A stretch of DNA of 53,042 nt from Pseudomonas sp. GV085 (GCF_003050925.1 NZ_QAOV01000023.1:1-53042); one strand, 5' to 3'; counted from the stretch's first letter, positions 26,344 through 35,238 are shown. Program-made: numbers and translations. Notes: generated from the letters alone by a model not told the origin.

Positions 26344-26789
26344 CCGCGCTCCAGATTTTCTTGTAGGCCCACGCAGTGCAGATGACTCGCGGTTTATTGG
26401 CAGGCGTAAACGTTCTTGGTCAACCCGGGTCCTTGAGTGCGGCATCGCTATTATTGGGGGAGCGATTGTCGGACAAATCACTTTGTCACTAAGGACTTCG
26501 GCTGTTGTCGGAGGAAATTGAGGCTCGATGGGAAAAATCCTACGGAAGGTATGAACTGTGGTGTCAGTTTCTGTCGCAATTGCCCTCAATACCCTTGCAC
26601 AACAAGTGACGCAGGCTCGGCTATGATCTGGAGCGACCCGTGGCGGTCGTCGGTTTTTCCTGATGAAATCGGCACATTGTGTGCTTCTGCAATGCTCATA
26701 AGTCGGCAACCCCTCCCCCCCGTGAGTGGATTGCCGTATAACGAATGACTTTCGCGTGTTTGGTAATAAAGGACCCACAATAAAAGCTG
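26344..26789. other. intergenic region between chemoreceptor and RIO kinase genes
   Basis: I find no convincing gene in these 446 bases. Near its right end CGGCAA (26704-26709) and TTGCCG (26731-26736) flank a C-rich tract (CCCCTCCCCCCC). Promoters for both divergent neighbours presumably lie here but are not clear to me. Confidence 0.4.
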
Positions 26790-27683
26790 ATGAAGACTCC
26801 AAAACGCATTGAACCCCTGATCGAGGACGGTCTGGTCGACGAGGTGCTGCGCCCACTCATGAGTGGTAAAGAAGCAGCTGTTTATGTGGTGCGCTGCGGC
26901 AACGAGTTGCGTTGCGCGAAGGTTTACAAGGAGGCGAATAAACGCAGTTTCCGTCAGGCGGCCGAGTATCAGGAAGGCCGCAAGGTGCGCAACAGCCGTC
27001 AGGCCCGGGCGATGGCCAAAGGCTCGAAGTTTGGCCGCAAAGAAACCGAAGACGCTTGGCAGAACGCCGAAGTGGCGGCGCTGTTCCGCCTGGCCAATGC
27101 CGGTGTGCGGGTGCCCAAGCCGTACGACTTCCTCGAAGGCGTGCTGCTGATGGAGTTGGTGGCCGACGAGTATGGTGATGCCGCGCCGCGTCTGAACGAT
27201 GTGGTGCTGGAGCCGGACCAGGCCCGCGAGTATCACGCGTATCTGATTTCCCAGATCGTGCTGATGCTGTGTACCGGTCTGGTGCACGGCGACCTGTCCG
27301 AGTTCAACGTGTTGCTGACGCCGACCGGTCCGGTGATCATCGATCTGCCGCAAGCGGTGGATGCGGCGGGCAACAACCACGCGTTCAGCATGCTGGAGCG
27401 CGACGTGGGCAACATGGCGTCCTACTTCGGGCGGTTTGCTCCGGAGTTGAAGAAAACCAAGTACGCCAAGGAAATGTGGGCCTTGTACGAGGCCGGCACC
27501 TTGCACCCGGCCAGTGTCCTGACCGGCGAGTTCGCCGACACGGAAGAGCTGGCCGACGTGGGCGGAATCATGCGCGAGATCGAGGCCGCGCGCCTGGATG
27601 AAGAGCGCAAGCAAGCCGTACGCGCGGCGGACGATGCTCCGCCGGGCAAGACCGAAGAACCGCCTCCACCCTGGATGCAGTGA
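26790..27683 (+). CDS. RIO-family serine protein kinase
   Basis: This is a predicted atypical protein kinase of the RIO fold, like PA4780 of P. aeruginosa. The 297-residue product has the ATP-binding lysine K44 (LRCAKVYKEAN), the catalytic loop HGDLSEFN with D168, and the RIO-specific metal-binding motif IDLPQ with D185. The C terminus is charged and Pro-rich. The bacterial substrates are unknown. The ATG at 26790 has only a weak ribosome site; AAAGGA lies 13 bases upstream. A strong terminator follows directly. Confidence 0.88.
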   Translation: MKTPKRIEPLIEDGLVDEVLRPLMSGKEAAVYVVRCGNELRCAKVYKEANKRSFRQAAEYQEGRKVRNSRQARAMAKGSKFGRKETEDAWQNAEVAALFRLANAGVRVPKPYDFLEGVLLMELVADEYGDAAPRLNDVVLEPDQAREYHAYLISQIVLMLCTGLVHGDLSEFNVLLTPTGPVIIDLPQAVDAAGNNHAFSMLERDVGNMASYFGRFAPELKKTKYAKEMWALYEAGTLHPASVLTGEFADTEELADVGGIMREIEAARLDEERKQAVRAADDAPPGKTEEPPPPWMQ

Positions 27684-27689
27684 TCGGAT

Positions 27690-27716
27690 AAAAAACCGGC
27701 TTCGGCCGGTTTTTTT
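27690..27716 (+). terminator. rho-independent terminator after the RIO kinase gene
   Basis: AAAAAACCGGC (27690-27700) pairs with GCCGGTTTTTT (27705-27715) around a TTCG tetraloop and ends in a T run. The A-rich left edge could let it work in both directions. Confidence 0.95.
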
Positions 27717-27735
27717 GTGCACAACACAAATCCAA

Positions 27736-27824
27736 TGTGGGAGCGAGCCTGCTCGCGAAGACGTCGGTACATCCGACATCAAGGTGACAGATACACCGCT
27801 TTCGCGAGCAGGCTCGCTCCCACA
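27736..27824. repeat. REPIN, type A arms
   Basis: Inverted copies at 27736-27758 and 27801-27824 (TGTGGGAGCGAGCCTGCTCG). They lie between the convergent RIO kinase and cueR genes. Confidence 0.9.
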
Positions 27825-27828
27825 GTGA

Positions 27829-28242
27829 TCAGGCTTGAGTCGGGGTGACACAACACCCCGACTCCAGATTCTTCAGAATCGGGCAATCCGGCCGATGATC
27901 GCCCTGACAGTGCTCAACCAGGTCCTGCAAGGTGTCGCGCAACTGGCCGAGTTCACGGATCTTCTGGTTCAACTCATCGATGTGCTGGCGGGCCAACGCT
28001 TTCACATCGGCGCTGGCGCGCTGGCGGTCTTGCCAGAGGGTCAGCAACTTGCCGACTTCTTCCAGGGAAAACCCCAGGTCCCGCGAGCGCTTGATGAACG
28101 CCAACGTGTGCAGGTCGTCATCGCCGTATACCCGGTAGCCGCTGTCGGTGCGATGGGCTGCCTTGAGCAGGCCGATGGATTCGTAATAACGGATCATCTT
28201 TGCGCTCAGGCCGCTATGGCGGGCCGCTTGGCCGATGTTCAT
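27829..28242 (-). CDS. cueR: copper-responsive MerR regulator CueR
   Basis: CueR senses Cu(I) and activates promoters with long spacers by DNA distortion. The 137-residue product starts with the MerR winged helix (MNIGQAARHSGLSAKMIRYY). The Cu(I) ligands C112 and C120 and the monovalent-selective serine S77 sit at the same positions as in E. coli CueR. A CC pair also lies near the C terminus. Its ATG overlaps the copA stop by 4 bases, so it is translated after the exporter from the same message, giving an autoregulated loop if the promoter at 30662-30692 drives both. Confidence 0.95.
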   Translation of the reverse strand: MNIGQAARHSGLSAKMIRYYESIGLLKAAHRTDSGYRVYGDDDLHTLAFIKRSRDLGFSLEEVGKLLTLWQDRQRASADVKALARQHIDELNQKIRELGQLRDTLQDLVEHCQGDHRPDCPILKNLESGCCVTPTQA

Positions 28243-30632
28243 CGGTTGTCCTCCAGGTCCTTGGGTTTCCAGGTTTTCAACAGTAGCGCATTGCTCACCA
28301 CGCTGACGCTCGACAATGCCATGGCCGCACCGGCCAGCACCGGGTTGAGGAGGCCGAATGCCGCCAATGGAATGCCGATCAGGTTATAGACGAACGCCCA
28401 GAACAGGTTCTGGCGAATCTTGGCGTAGGTCTTGCGGCTGATCTCCAATGCGGCCGGCACCATTCGCGGATCGCCGCGCATCAGGGTGATGCCGGCCGCG
28501 TGCATGGCGACGTCGGTGCCGCCCCCCATGGCGATGCCGATGTCGGCGGCGGCCAGTGCCGGGGCGTCGTTGATGCCGTCGCCGACCATCGCCACCACGC
28601 GGGTTTGTTTCAGTGCGGCGACCGTGGCGGCTTTGTCTGCCGGCAGCACTTCGGCATGCACATCGTGGATGCCCAGGGCCTCGGCCACTACGTTGGCGCT
28701 GCCGCGATTGTCGCCGGTCAGCAGGTGGCTGCTGATGTTTCGTGCGCTCAGTTGTTGCACTGCTTGCAGTGCGCCGGGCTTGAGAGTGTCACCGAAGGCG
28801 AACAGGCCCAGCACCTGTGATTCGGGGGATTGTTCGATCAGCCAGGACAAGGTCCGGCCTTCTTTTTCCCACGCGATCGCCGAGTCGGCCAATGGCCCGG
28901 CATTCAAGCCGCTGTCCTCCAGCAGGCGCCGATTGCCCAGCGCCAGGCGACGCCCTTCGAAGCTGCCGGCGATGCCACGGCCGGTCAGGGACCGGCTGTC
29001 GCTGACATCGGCCACTTTCAAGTGGCGTTCGGCACAGGCATCCAGAACAGCCTTGGCCAGCGGATGCTCACTGCCGCGTTGCAGGGCGCCGGCCAGTTGC
29101 AGCAGGCTCGCCTCATTCCCGTCGACGGCACTCAGATGAGCAATGCGCGGTGCGCCGGAGGTCAGGGTGCCGGTCTTGTCGAATACCACCGCGCTGACTT
29201 CATGGGCTCGCTCCAGTGCTTCGGCGTCCTTGATCAGAATCCCGTAGCGCGCCGCCACGCCGGTGCCGGCCATGATCGCCGTTGGCGTGGCCAGGCCCAG
29301 GGCGCACGGGCAGGCGATCACCAGCACCGCCACGGCATTGATCAGCGCGGTTTCCATTGGCGCGCCGTACAGCCACCAGCCGATCAGGGTCGCCAGGGCA
29401 ATCAGCAGCACAGTGGGCACGAACACCTGGCTGACTTTATCCACGAGTTTCTGGATCGGCGCTTTTGCGGCCTGGGCGTCTTCCACCAGACGGATGATCC
29501 GCGCCAGCACGGTTTCTGCACCGAGGGCCTGGGTACGCACCAGCAACCGGCCTTCGCCATTGATCGCGCCACCGGTGACTTTGTCGCCGGGCTGCTTGGG
29601 CACCGGCAGGCTCTCGCCGCTGATCAGCGCTTCGTCGGCATGGCTCTGGCCTTCAACCACTACGCCGTCCACCGGGAAACGTTCGCCGGGTTTGACCATC
29701 ACCAAGTCATCGAGGCGCAGGGCGCTGATGGCGACGTCTTGCTCGTGGCCATCGATCACCCGAATCGCCCGTTCCGGGCGCAAGGCTTCGAGGGCACGGA
29801 TGGCGCTGGCGGTCTGGCGCTTGGCGCGGCTTTCCAGGTACTTGCCCAGCAGCACCAGGGCGATCACCACCGCCGAGGCTTCGAAATACAGGTGCGGCAT
29901 GCGCCCGGCGGCGGTGGCCCATTCGTACAGGCTCAAGCCATACCCGGCGCTGGTGCCCAGGGCCACCAGCAGGTCCATGTTGCCGGCCCCGGCGCGCACG
30001 GCTTTCCACGCGGCGACGTAAAACCGTGCACCGAAGATGAATTGCACCGGCGTGGCCAAGGCGAACTGCGCCCAGGCCGGGAGCATCCAGTGCACGCCGA
30101 AGGGCTGTAGCAGCATTGGCAATACCAGCGGCAAGGCGAGGGCGATGGCGATGATCAAGGCCAGGCGTTCGCGATGCAGGCGTTGTTGCTGATTGTCGGT
30201 TGGCGGGTGTTCGGCTTCCCAGACGCTGGCGCTGTAGCCAGCCTTGGTCACTGCGGCGATCAAGGATTGCGGATCGATCTGGCCGAGCAGTTCAAGGTGG
30301 GCGCGTTCGTTGGCCAGGTTGACGCTGACGCTTTTCACTCCGGCAACCTTGCCCAGCGCACGCTCGACCCGACCGACGCAGGACGCACAGGTCATACCGT
30401 CGATGCTCAGTTCCAGGCTGTGCTGCGGCACGCTGTAGCCGGCCTTGACCACGGCATCCATCAAGGCCGGCAAGCTGTCGCTGGGTGCCTGCACCCGCGC
30501 CTGTTCAGTGGCAAGGTTGACGCTGACGGCACTGGCGCCAATGACTTTGCTCAAGGCGCGCTCGACACGCCCGGCGCAACTGGCGCAGGTCATGCCGGCA
30601 ATCGGCAGGTCGAACGTGGTGGATTCGGACAT
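28239..30632 (-). CDS. copA: Cu(I)-translocating P-type ATPase
   Basis: This P1B-type ATPase (called CueA in some Pseudomonas) exports Cu(I) from the cytoplasm. The 797-residue product has two N-terminal metal-binding domains, GMTCASC at C16/C19 and at C82/C85. The transport motif is CPCALGLATP, the phosphorylation site DKTGTLTSG and the hinge GDGINDAPAL. I prefer the ATG at 30632, which has AGGGAG 8 bases upstream, over a GTG three codons earlier. It is followed by cueR with a 4-base overlap, and a CueR-type promoter lies 30-60 bases upstream. Confidence 0.96.
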   Translation of the reverse strand: MSESTTFDLPIAGMTCASCAGRVERALSKVIGASAVSVNLATEQARVQAPSDSLPALMDAVVKAGYSVPQHSLELSIDGMTCASCVGRVERALGKVAGVKSVSVNLANERAHLELLGQIDPQSLIAAVTKAGYSASVWEAEHPPTDNQQQRLHRERLALIIAIALALPLVLPMLLQPFGVHWMLPAWAQFALATPVQFIFGARFYVAAWKAVRAGAGNMDLLVALGTSAGYGLSLYEWATAAGRMPHLYFEASAVVIALVLLGKYLESRAKRQTASAIRALEALRPERAIRVIDGHEQDVAISALRLDDLVMVKPGERFPVDGVVVEGQSHADEALISGESLPVPKQPGDKVTGGAINGEGRLLVRTQALGAETVLARIIRLVEDAQAAKAPIQKLVDKVSQVFVPTVLLIALATLIGWWLYGAPMETALINAVAVLVIACPCALGLATPTAIMAGTGVAARYGILIKDAEALERAHEVSAVVFDKTGTLTSGAPRIAHLSAVDGNEASLLQLAGALQRGSEHPLAKAVLDACAERHLKVADVSDSRSLTGRGIAGSFEGRRLALGNRRLLEDSGLNAGPLADSAIAWEKEGRTLSWLIEQSPESQVLGLFAFGDTLKPGALQAVQQLSARNISSHLLTGDNRGSANVVAEALGIHDVHAEVLPADKAATVAALKQTRVVAMVGDGINDAPALAAADIGIAMGGGTDVAMHAAGITLMRGDPRMVPAALEISRKTYAKIRQNLFWAFVYNLIGIPLAAFGLLNPVLAGAAMALSSVSVVSNALLLKTWKPKDLEDNR

Positions 30633-30661
30633 CGGTCGCACTCCCTGTAGTAGATGACCAC

Positions 30662-30692
30662 AGGATCAACCTTGCCATGCTGGCAAGGTCAA
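30662..30692 (-). promoter_or_regulatory. CueR-dependent promoter of copA-cueR
   Basis: On the minus strand TTGACC (30692-30687) and GATCCT (30667-30662) are separated by 19 bases. The spacer carries a perfect dyad, ACCTTGCCA-TGC-TGGCAAGGT on the plus strand at 30669-30689. The layout matches the E. coli copA promoter almost base for base in its key parts. Confidence 0.9.
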
Positions 30693-30719
30693 GTGCCATG
30701 TTTCAGATCAAGTCGCCGA

Positions 30720-31103
30720 TCAATAACCGAGACCGGCCCGTTTCAGGTACATCCCTTCCTGCGTCATCGCGATCCGGTACTTGAGCACATCCCCGGCCTT
30801 GAGCTGGATGTCCTGCGACCCCGGCGCGAGCATGCCCGGATTGCAACCCGGGACCTGGCCCGGCAGCAGTTTGAGGCGCAGTGAGACGATGCCCGGCGGC
30901 AGGTTGAACGAGGTGCTCTGCTCCTGAAACAGCCGCGCCGCCAATTGATCCTGGATGTACACACCGATTTCGCAACTGGTCGCGACTTCCAGGCGCTCGC
31001 GGGAAATGATCAGCACGCCATAATCCTGACCGGCAGCGTTGACCGAGGGCACGGTGGCGAAAAGGCTGAGAAAGCCAAACAGGCTGAAAGCTGACCAGCG
31101 CAT
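30720..31103 (-). CDS. hypothetical periplasmic protein between two CueR promoters
   Basis: The 127-residue product has a signal peptide with likely cleavage after A23 (PSVNA|AGQ). The mature part has two cysteines (ATSCEIGVY and PGCNPGM) that could form a disulfide, and no His/Met-rich copper motif. I do not recognise the family. AGGAG lies 8 bases before the ATG at 31103. It is transcribed toward copA, whose CueR promoter begins about 27 bases after its stop. It diverges from copZ, so a link to copper is suggested by position only. Confidence 0.75.
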   Translation of the reverse strand: MRWSAFSLFGFLSLFATVPSVNAAGQDYGVLIISRERLEVATSCEIGVYIQDQLAARLFQEQSTSFNLPPGIVSLRLKLLPGQVPGCNPGMLAPGSQDIQLKAGDVLKYRIAMTQEGMYLKRAGLGY

Positions 31104-31190
31104 GGCTGAATCTCCTGAGTTCGAGTCATTGATGGACGCAGCTTGGCCGAGCGCTGCGCCGATTGCCAGCCCGGCAGCCAGCTTCAGAAC

Positions 31191-31221
31191 TTGACCTTGC
31201 CACGGTGGCAAGCTCGAAACT
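31191..31221 (+). promoter_or_regulatory. CueR-dependent promoter of copZ
   Basis: TTGACC (31191-31196) and GAAACT (31216-31221) are 19 bases apart. The dyad CTTGCCA-CGG-TGGCAAG (31196-31212) fills the spacer. It shares the CTTGCCA half-site with the copA promoter at 30662-30692 and lies 30 bases before the copZ start. Confidence 0.88.
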
Positions 31222-31251
31222 CGGTTCAAACCTCGGAAAAGGAGTCATCCC

Positions 31252-31449
31252 ATGCAAGTGTTCAACGTTGAAGGCATGTCTTGTGGTCACTGCGTCAAGG
31301 CCATCACGCAGGCGGTCCAGGCCAAAGACCCGGCGGCCAGTGTGCGGGTCGATCTGGCGGCCAGGGAAGTCGGAGTCGAAAGTGCGCTGACCGCCGAGCA
31401 AGTGATCGCGGCGATCAGCGAAGAGGGTTACGGCGTCAAACTGGCCTGA
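31252..31449 (+). CDS. copZ: copper chaperone CopZ
   Basis: This small cytoplasmic chaperone binds Cu(I) and delivers it to CopA. The 65-residue product is a single heavy-metal-associated domain with GMSCGHC placing the ligands at C11 and C14. The ribosome site AAGGAG lies 7 bases before the ATG. It stands as its own unit under a CueR-type promoter, facing away from copA-cueR. A MerP-like mercury role is less likely because no mer genes are present and the promoter is of CueR type. Confidence 0.94.
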   Translation: MQVFNVEGMSCGHCVKAITQAVQAKDPAASVRVDLAAREVGVESALTAEQVIAAISEEGYGVKLA

Positions 31450-31539
31450 ATTTGATAGTTAGCGAGCTACTGGAATGTTCAAGGCGTCCATGCACGGCTA
31501 GACTGTCGGGCTGCCGACTTCTGCCCCACTGGATGCCTG

Positions 31540-32736
31540 ATGAACTTGCGTACCATTCTGATTCTCGGCGCCTTGAGCGCTTTCGGTCCGCTGGCGATCG
31601 ACTTCTATCTGCCAGCCTTCCCGGCCATGGCTCTGGCTTTCGGGACGGACGAAAATCACGTTCAGATGACGTTGGCGGCGTACTTCCTCGGCTTGTCCAT
31701 CGGTCAGTTGGCCTATGGTCCGGTGGCGGATCGTTTCGGGCGACGCATTCCGTTGCTCACCGGTGTCGGCCTGTTCACCGTTGCCTCCGTGGCGTGCGCC
31801 TATGCGCCGAATCTGGAATGGCTGATCGGCGCGCGTTTCATCCAGGCGTTGGGCGGCTGCGCGGGGATGGTGATTTCCCGGGCGGTGGTCAGCGACAAGT
31901 GTGATGCGGTGGGTTCGGCGAAAGTCTTTTCGCAGTTGATGCTGGTGATGGGGCTTGCTCCCATCCTCGCGCCATTGCTGGGTGGGTTGTTGGTCAACAC
32001 CACAGGGTGGCAGTCGATCTTCCTGGCCTTGACCGGTTTCAGTGCGCTGGCGGGGCTGGCGGTTGCGACGGGATTGCCGGAAAGCTTGCCGGCCCACATA
32101 CCGCGTCAACCGCTGTCGGGTGCGCTGCGTCAGTACGGGCGGTTGCTGGCCGACCCGGTGTTCCTCGGCCATGCCTTGACCGGCGGTATCGCCATCGCCG
32201 GGATGTTTGCCTACATCGCCGGTTCACCCTTCATCATCATCAAGCTCTACGGCGTTCCGGCCGAGCATTTTGGCTGGCTGTTCGGCACCAATGCGGCGGG
32301 CTTCATTCTGGTGGCACAGGTTAATGCGCGGTTGCTGGCCAAGCGTGGTCCGGCCTTCTTGCTGGTGCGTGCGGTGTGGGTATATCTGGCGGCCGGTTTG
32401 ACCCTGCTCGCTGTCAGCTCTCTGCACCCGGCACACCTGTGGCCGCTGCTGATTCCATTGTTCATCTGTATCGCCAGCCTCGGTTGCATCAGTCCCAACG
32501 CCGCGGCCTGTGCGATGAGCGGGCAGGGTGGGCGGGCCGGCAGTGCATCGGCGCTGCTCGGTTGCCTGCAATTCAGCGTGGCTGCCGGTGCCTCTGCGCT
32601 GGTGGGCGTGCTGCACGACGGCAGCGCCGTGCCGATGGCCATGGTCATCAGCCTGTGTGGAATTCTGGTGGTGAGTGCGGCGTTGCTCACCCGGCGTTTG
32701 CAAAATGCCCGGGCGCTGGCGCAAGCCCAGGTTTGA
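31540..32736 (+). CDS. Bcr/CflA family multidrug efflux transporter
   Basis: This is a predicted proton-driven exporter of the major facilitator superfamily. The 398-residue product has about twelve membrane helices. The first loop carries the MFS motif A region (YGPVADRFGRRIPLL), and the start LSAFGPLAIDFYLPAFP is characteristic of the Bcr/CflA branch. It lies 90 bases downstream of copZ in the same direction, so read-through from the copper promoter is possible, but nothing ties its function to copper. Confidence 0.92.
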   Translation: MNLRTILILGALSAFGPLAIDFYLPAFPAMALAFGTDENHVQMTLAAYFLGLSIGQLAYGPVADRFGRRIPLLTGVGLFTVASVACAYAPNLEWLIGARFIQALGGCAGMVISRAVVSDKCDAVGSAKVFSQLMLVMGLAPILAPLLGGLLVNTTGWQSIFLALTGFSALAGLAVATGLPESLPAHIPRQPLSGALRQYGRLLADPVFLGHALTGGIAIAGMFAYIAGSPFIIIKLYGVPAEHFGWLFGTNAAGFILVAQVNARLLAKRGPAFLLVRAVWVYLAAGLTLLAVSSLHPAHLWPLLIPLFICIASLGCISPNAAACAMSGQGGRAGSASALLGCLQFSVAAGASALVGVLHDGSAVPMAMVISLCGILVVSAALLTRRLQNARALAQAQV

Positions 32737-32744
32737 GGCCGGAA

Positions 32745-32918
32745 TCAGCCGGCTGCGCGCTGCGGGTGGAAGACGGGAATGGGGTGAGGGGCCTGGATGC
32801 GGGCTTCAAGGGTTCGCGTGAAAGCGCGAGCTTCTGCTTCGCTGCGGAACGTCACAGCATGTTGGTCCAAGCGAACTTGCCACTGGGACTTTGCCAGTTC
32901 TTTTATCAGGATCTTCAT
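32745..32918 (-). CDS. small protein of unknown function (57 residues)
   Basis: The product is basic and mixed alpha/beta in appearance: MKILIKELAKSQWQVRLDQH, then an alanine-rich helix with SEAEARAFTRTLEARI. I do not recognise a family name. AGGAG stands 7 bases before the ATG at 32918. The frame is open to 33035, but the upstream part is a run of short tandem repeats and looks non-coding. It converges with the exporter gene. Confidence 0.7.
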   Translation of the reverse strand: MKILIKELAKSQWQVRLDQHAVTFRSEAEARAFTRTLEARIQAPHPIPVFHPQRAAG

Positions 32919-32933
32919 AGCCGAACTCCTCTT

Positions 32934-32989
32934 GTAAAAGATGTCTCGTAAAGATGTCTCGTAAAAGACGTTACGCAAAAGACTGCCTC
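32934..32989. repeat. four imperfect 13-15 bp tandem repeats
   Basis: The units are GTAAAAGATGTCTC, GTAAAGATGTCTC, GTAAAAGACGTTAC and GCAAAAGACTGCCTC. They lie head to tail just upstream of the 57-residue gene, probably in its mRNA leader. Confidence 0.75.
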
Positions 32990-33170
32990 GCAGGAGTTTC
33001 GATTGTAGTCCCGAATTCGAGCACCATTGTGACAAGGATCAACTGTCGGACTGACGGTTTGTAACTAAAAAAACATGACTTTGCGAGGGCGCCCGCAGGG
33101 ATTGTCGGCGGCCGGAACTACCCGGTCGCCGAAGGTAAACACGAAATCAGCGATGGTTCTTTTCAGCGCC

Positions 33171-34184
33171 TCAGAACCCTTCCAGCACGATCTTGCCCTT
33201 GGCCTTGCCGCTCTCCAGCAGGGCATGGGCACGGCGCAAATTGGCCGCATTGATCGTGCCGAAGTGTTCGCCCACCGTGGTTTTCAGGGTCCCGGCATCG
33301 ATCAGCCAAGCGACGCGATTGAGCAGGTTGTGCTGCTCGATCATGTCCGGGGTTTCAAACAGCGAACGGGTGTACATGAACTCCCAGTGAAGAGACAGGC
33401 TCTTGCGCTTGAGCTTGGTCACGTCCAGCACCTTGGGGTCATCGATCAGCGCCAGCTTGCCCTGGGGCGCCAATGCCTCGACCAGTTGGTCCAGGTGCTG
33501 GTCGGTCTGGGTCAGGCTGGCGACGTGGGTGACCTGATCCACGCCGGCACGCTTGAGTGCTTCGCAGAGTGGCTGGCTGTGGTCGATCACCAGATCGGCA
33601 CCCAGTTCCTTCACCCAGCTTTGGGTCTGCGCACGCGAAGCGCTGCCGATGACTTTCAGGGCCGTCAGTTGGTGAGCGAGCTGCGTAAGCATCGAGCCCA
33701 CGCCACCCGCCGCGCCGACGATCAACAGGCTCTGGCCTTCATCGGTTTTGCCTTCGCGTATTTGCAGGCGTTCGAACAGCAGTTCCCACGCCGTGATCGC
33801 GGTGAGCGGCAGGGCAGCGGCTTCGGCGAATCCCAGGGTCTTTGGCATGTGGCCGACGATGCGCTCGTCCACCACATGCAACTCGCTGTTGCCGCCCGCA
33901 CGCGCGATGGAGCCGGCGTAAAACACCTTGTCGCCGGCCTGGAACAGCGTCACCTCACTGCCCACCGCCTTGACCACACCGGCCACATCCCAACCCAGCA
34001 CCTTGGCCGCGCCACCTTCGGGCTGGACGTTCTGGCGCACCTTGGTGTCCACCGGGTTGACCGAGATGGCTTTGACTTCCACCAGCAAATCGCGGGGGCC
34101 GGCGACCGGTTCCGGTAGTTCGATGTCTTGCAGAGCCTTGTCGTCACTGATCGGCAACGAGGCGTAGTAGGCAATGGCTTTCAT
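33171..34184 (-). CDS. zinc-type alcohol dehydrogenase-like / NADPH:quinone oxidoreductase
   Basis: The 337-residue product belongs to the medium-chain dehydrogenase superfamily. The N-terminal catalytic domain is followed by the nucleotide-binding loop IVGAAGGVGSMLTQLA near residues 155-170. Catalytic zinc ligands of classical alcohol dehydrogenases are missing, which points to the quinone reductase branch. GGAG lies 6 bases before the ATG at 34184. It diverges from a LysR gene across 124 bases, a common arrangement in which the LysR protein regulates the reductase. Confidence 0.88.
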   Translation of the reverse strand: MKAIAYYASLPISDDKALQDIELPEPVAGPRDLLVEVKAISVNPVDTKVRQNVQPEGGAAKVLGWDVAGVVKAVGSEVTLFQAGDKVFYAGSIARAGGNSELHVVDERIVGHMPKTLGFAEAAALPLTAITAWELLFERLQIREGKTDEGQSLLIVGAAGGVGSMLTQLAHQLTALKVIGSASRAQTQSWVKELGADLVIDHSQPLCEALKRAGVDQVTHVASLTQTDQHLDQLVEALAPQGKLALIDDPKVLDVTKLKRKSLSLHWEFMYTRSLFETPDMIEQHNLLNRVAWLIDAGTLKTTVGEHFGTINAANLRRAHALLESGKAKGKIVLEGF

Positions 34185-34308
34185 GAGCGGCTCCGGAACA
34201 CTGATAAAGAAGAGATTCGATGGGGGAAATGATTGGCTATTTCTCCTGAAGATAAAACCGGCTAAAAGAGCAGTCTCTTTCAATATTTTTTTGATAATCG
34301 GTGCTCTG

Positions 34309-35238
34309 ATGCTGCGTTTCGATGACTTGCAGTTGTTTGTCCGGGCGGCGGACCTGGGCAGTCTGTCCGCCGCCGCGCGAGGCATGGACATGTCGGCGGC
34401 GGTGGCCAGTGCGGCGCTCAAACGCATCGAACAACAGCTCGGCGCCCGCTTGTTGGCCCGTTCGACCCGCAGCCTGCGCCTGACCGTCGAAGGCGAGGGC
34501 TTTCTCGAATACGCCCGCGCGGCCCTGAGCAATCTCGACGAGGGCCGGCGATTGCTGGCCAGTGGTCAAGACCAGGTCAGCGGAGTTCTGCAACTGTCGG
34601 CACCATCGGACTTTGGCCGCCATCTGCTGCTGCCCTGGCTCGATGAGTTTCAACGCGAACATCCGAAACTGACCGTGCGCCTGCTGCTGGGGGATCGCAT
34701 CGCCGACCTGTTTCGCCAACCGGTAGACATTGCCCTGCGCTACGGTGAACCGGAGGACTCCAGCCTGGTGGCGCTGCCCATCGCCCCGCAGAACCGCCGG
34801 GTGTTGTGCGCCGCTCCCGGCTATCTGGCCCGTCATGGCGAGCCGCGGCATCTTGAGCAACTGGCACAGCACAATTGCCTGTTGTACATGCTCGGCAGCC
34901 GGGTCCACGACCACTGGAGTTTTCACGACGGCAAACGCGAAGTCAGCCTGACCGTCAGCGGCGATCGTTTCAGTGACGATGCCGATGTCGTGCGCCTTTG
35001 GGCCGTGGCGGGCGCCGGGATCGCGTACAAGTCCTGGCTGGATGTCGCCGCCGATGTACTGGCCGGTCGCTTGAAGGTGCTGATGCCGGAGCTGCTCTGT
35101 GAACGCGCACCGCTGAATCTGTTGTGCGCCCATCGCGCGCAATTGAGTAAGCCGGTGAATCTCTTGCGTGAAATGCTTGTCAGCCGATGTGAACTTTTGA
35201 GCAGTCAATTTCCGGGTTTTTCGGATATCGATCATTAG
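34309..35238 (+). CDS. LysR family transcriptional regulator
   Basis: The 309-residue product has the N-terminal LysR helix-turn-helix (MLRFDDLQLFVRAADLGSLS to about residue 60) and the substrate-binding domain behind it. It resembles the CrgA/AaeR-like branch. It probably controls the divergent quinone oxidoreductase gene; the intergenic region 34185-34308 contains an AT-rich stretch (CAATATTTTTTTGATAATC) suited to promoters. The frame is open upstream to 34174, but the ATG at 34309 begins the conserved domain. Confidence 0.9.
   Translation: MLRFDDLQLFVRAADLGSLSAAARGMDMSAAVASAALKRIEQQLGARLLARSTRSLRLTVEGEGFLEYARAALSNLDEGRRLLASGQDQVSGVLQLSAPSDFGRHLLLPWLDEFQREHPKLTVRLLLGDRIADLFRQPVDIALRYGEPEDSSLVALPIAPQNRRVLCAAPGYLARHGEPRHLEQLAQHNCLLYMLGSRVHDHWSFHDGKREVSLTVSGDRFSDDADVVRLWAVAGAGIAYKSWLDVAADVLAGRLKVLMPELLCERAPLNLLCAHRAQLSKPVNLLREMLVSRCELLSSQFPGFSDIDH

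Noticed and set aside
24508..26385. 625-codon open frame on the plus strand
   Set aside because: It is antisense to the dCache chemoreceptor and reads as low-complexity Asp/Gly/His-rich sequence typical of shadow frames.
31252..31449. Mercury-binding MerP
   Set aside because: The protein lacks a signal peptide, no mer genes are near, and the promoter is of CueR type. CopZ is the better call.
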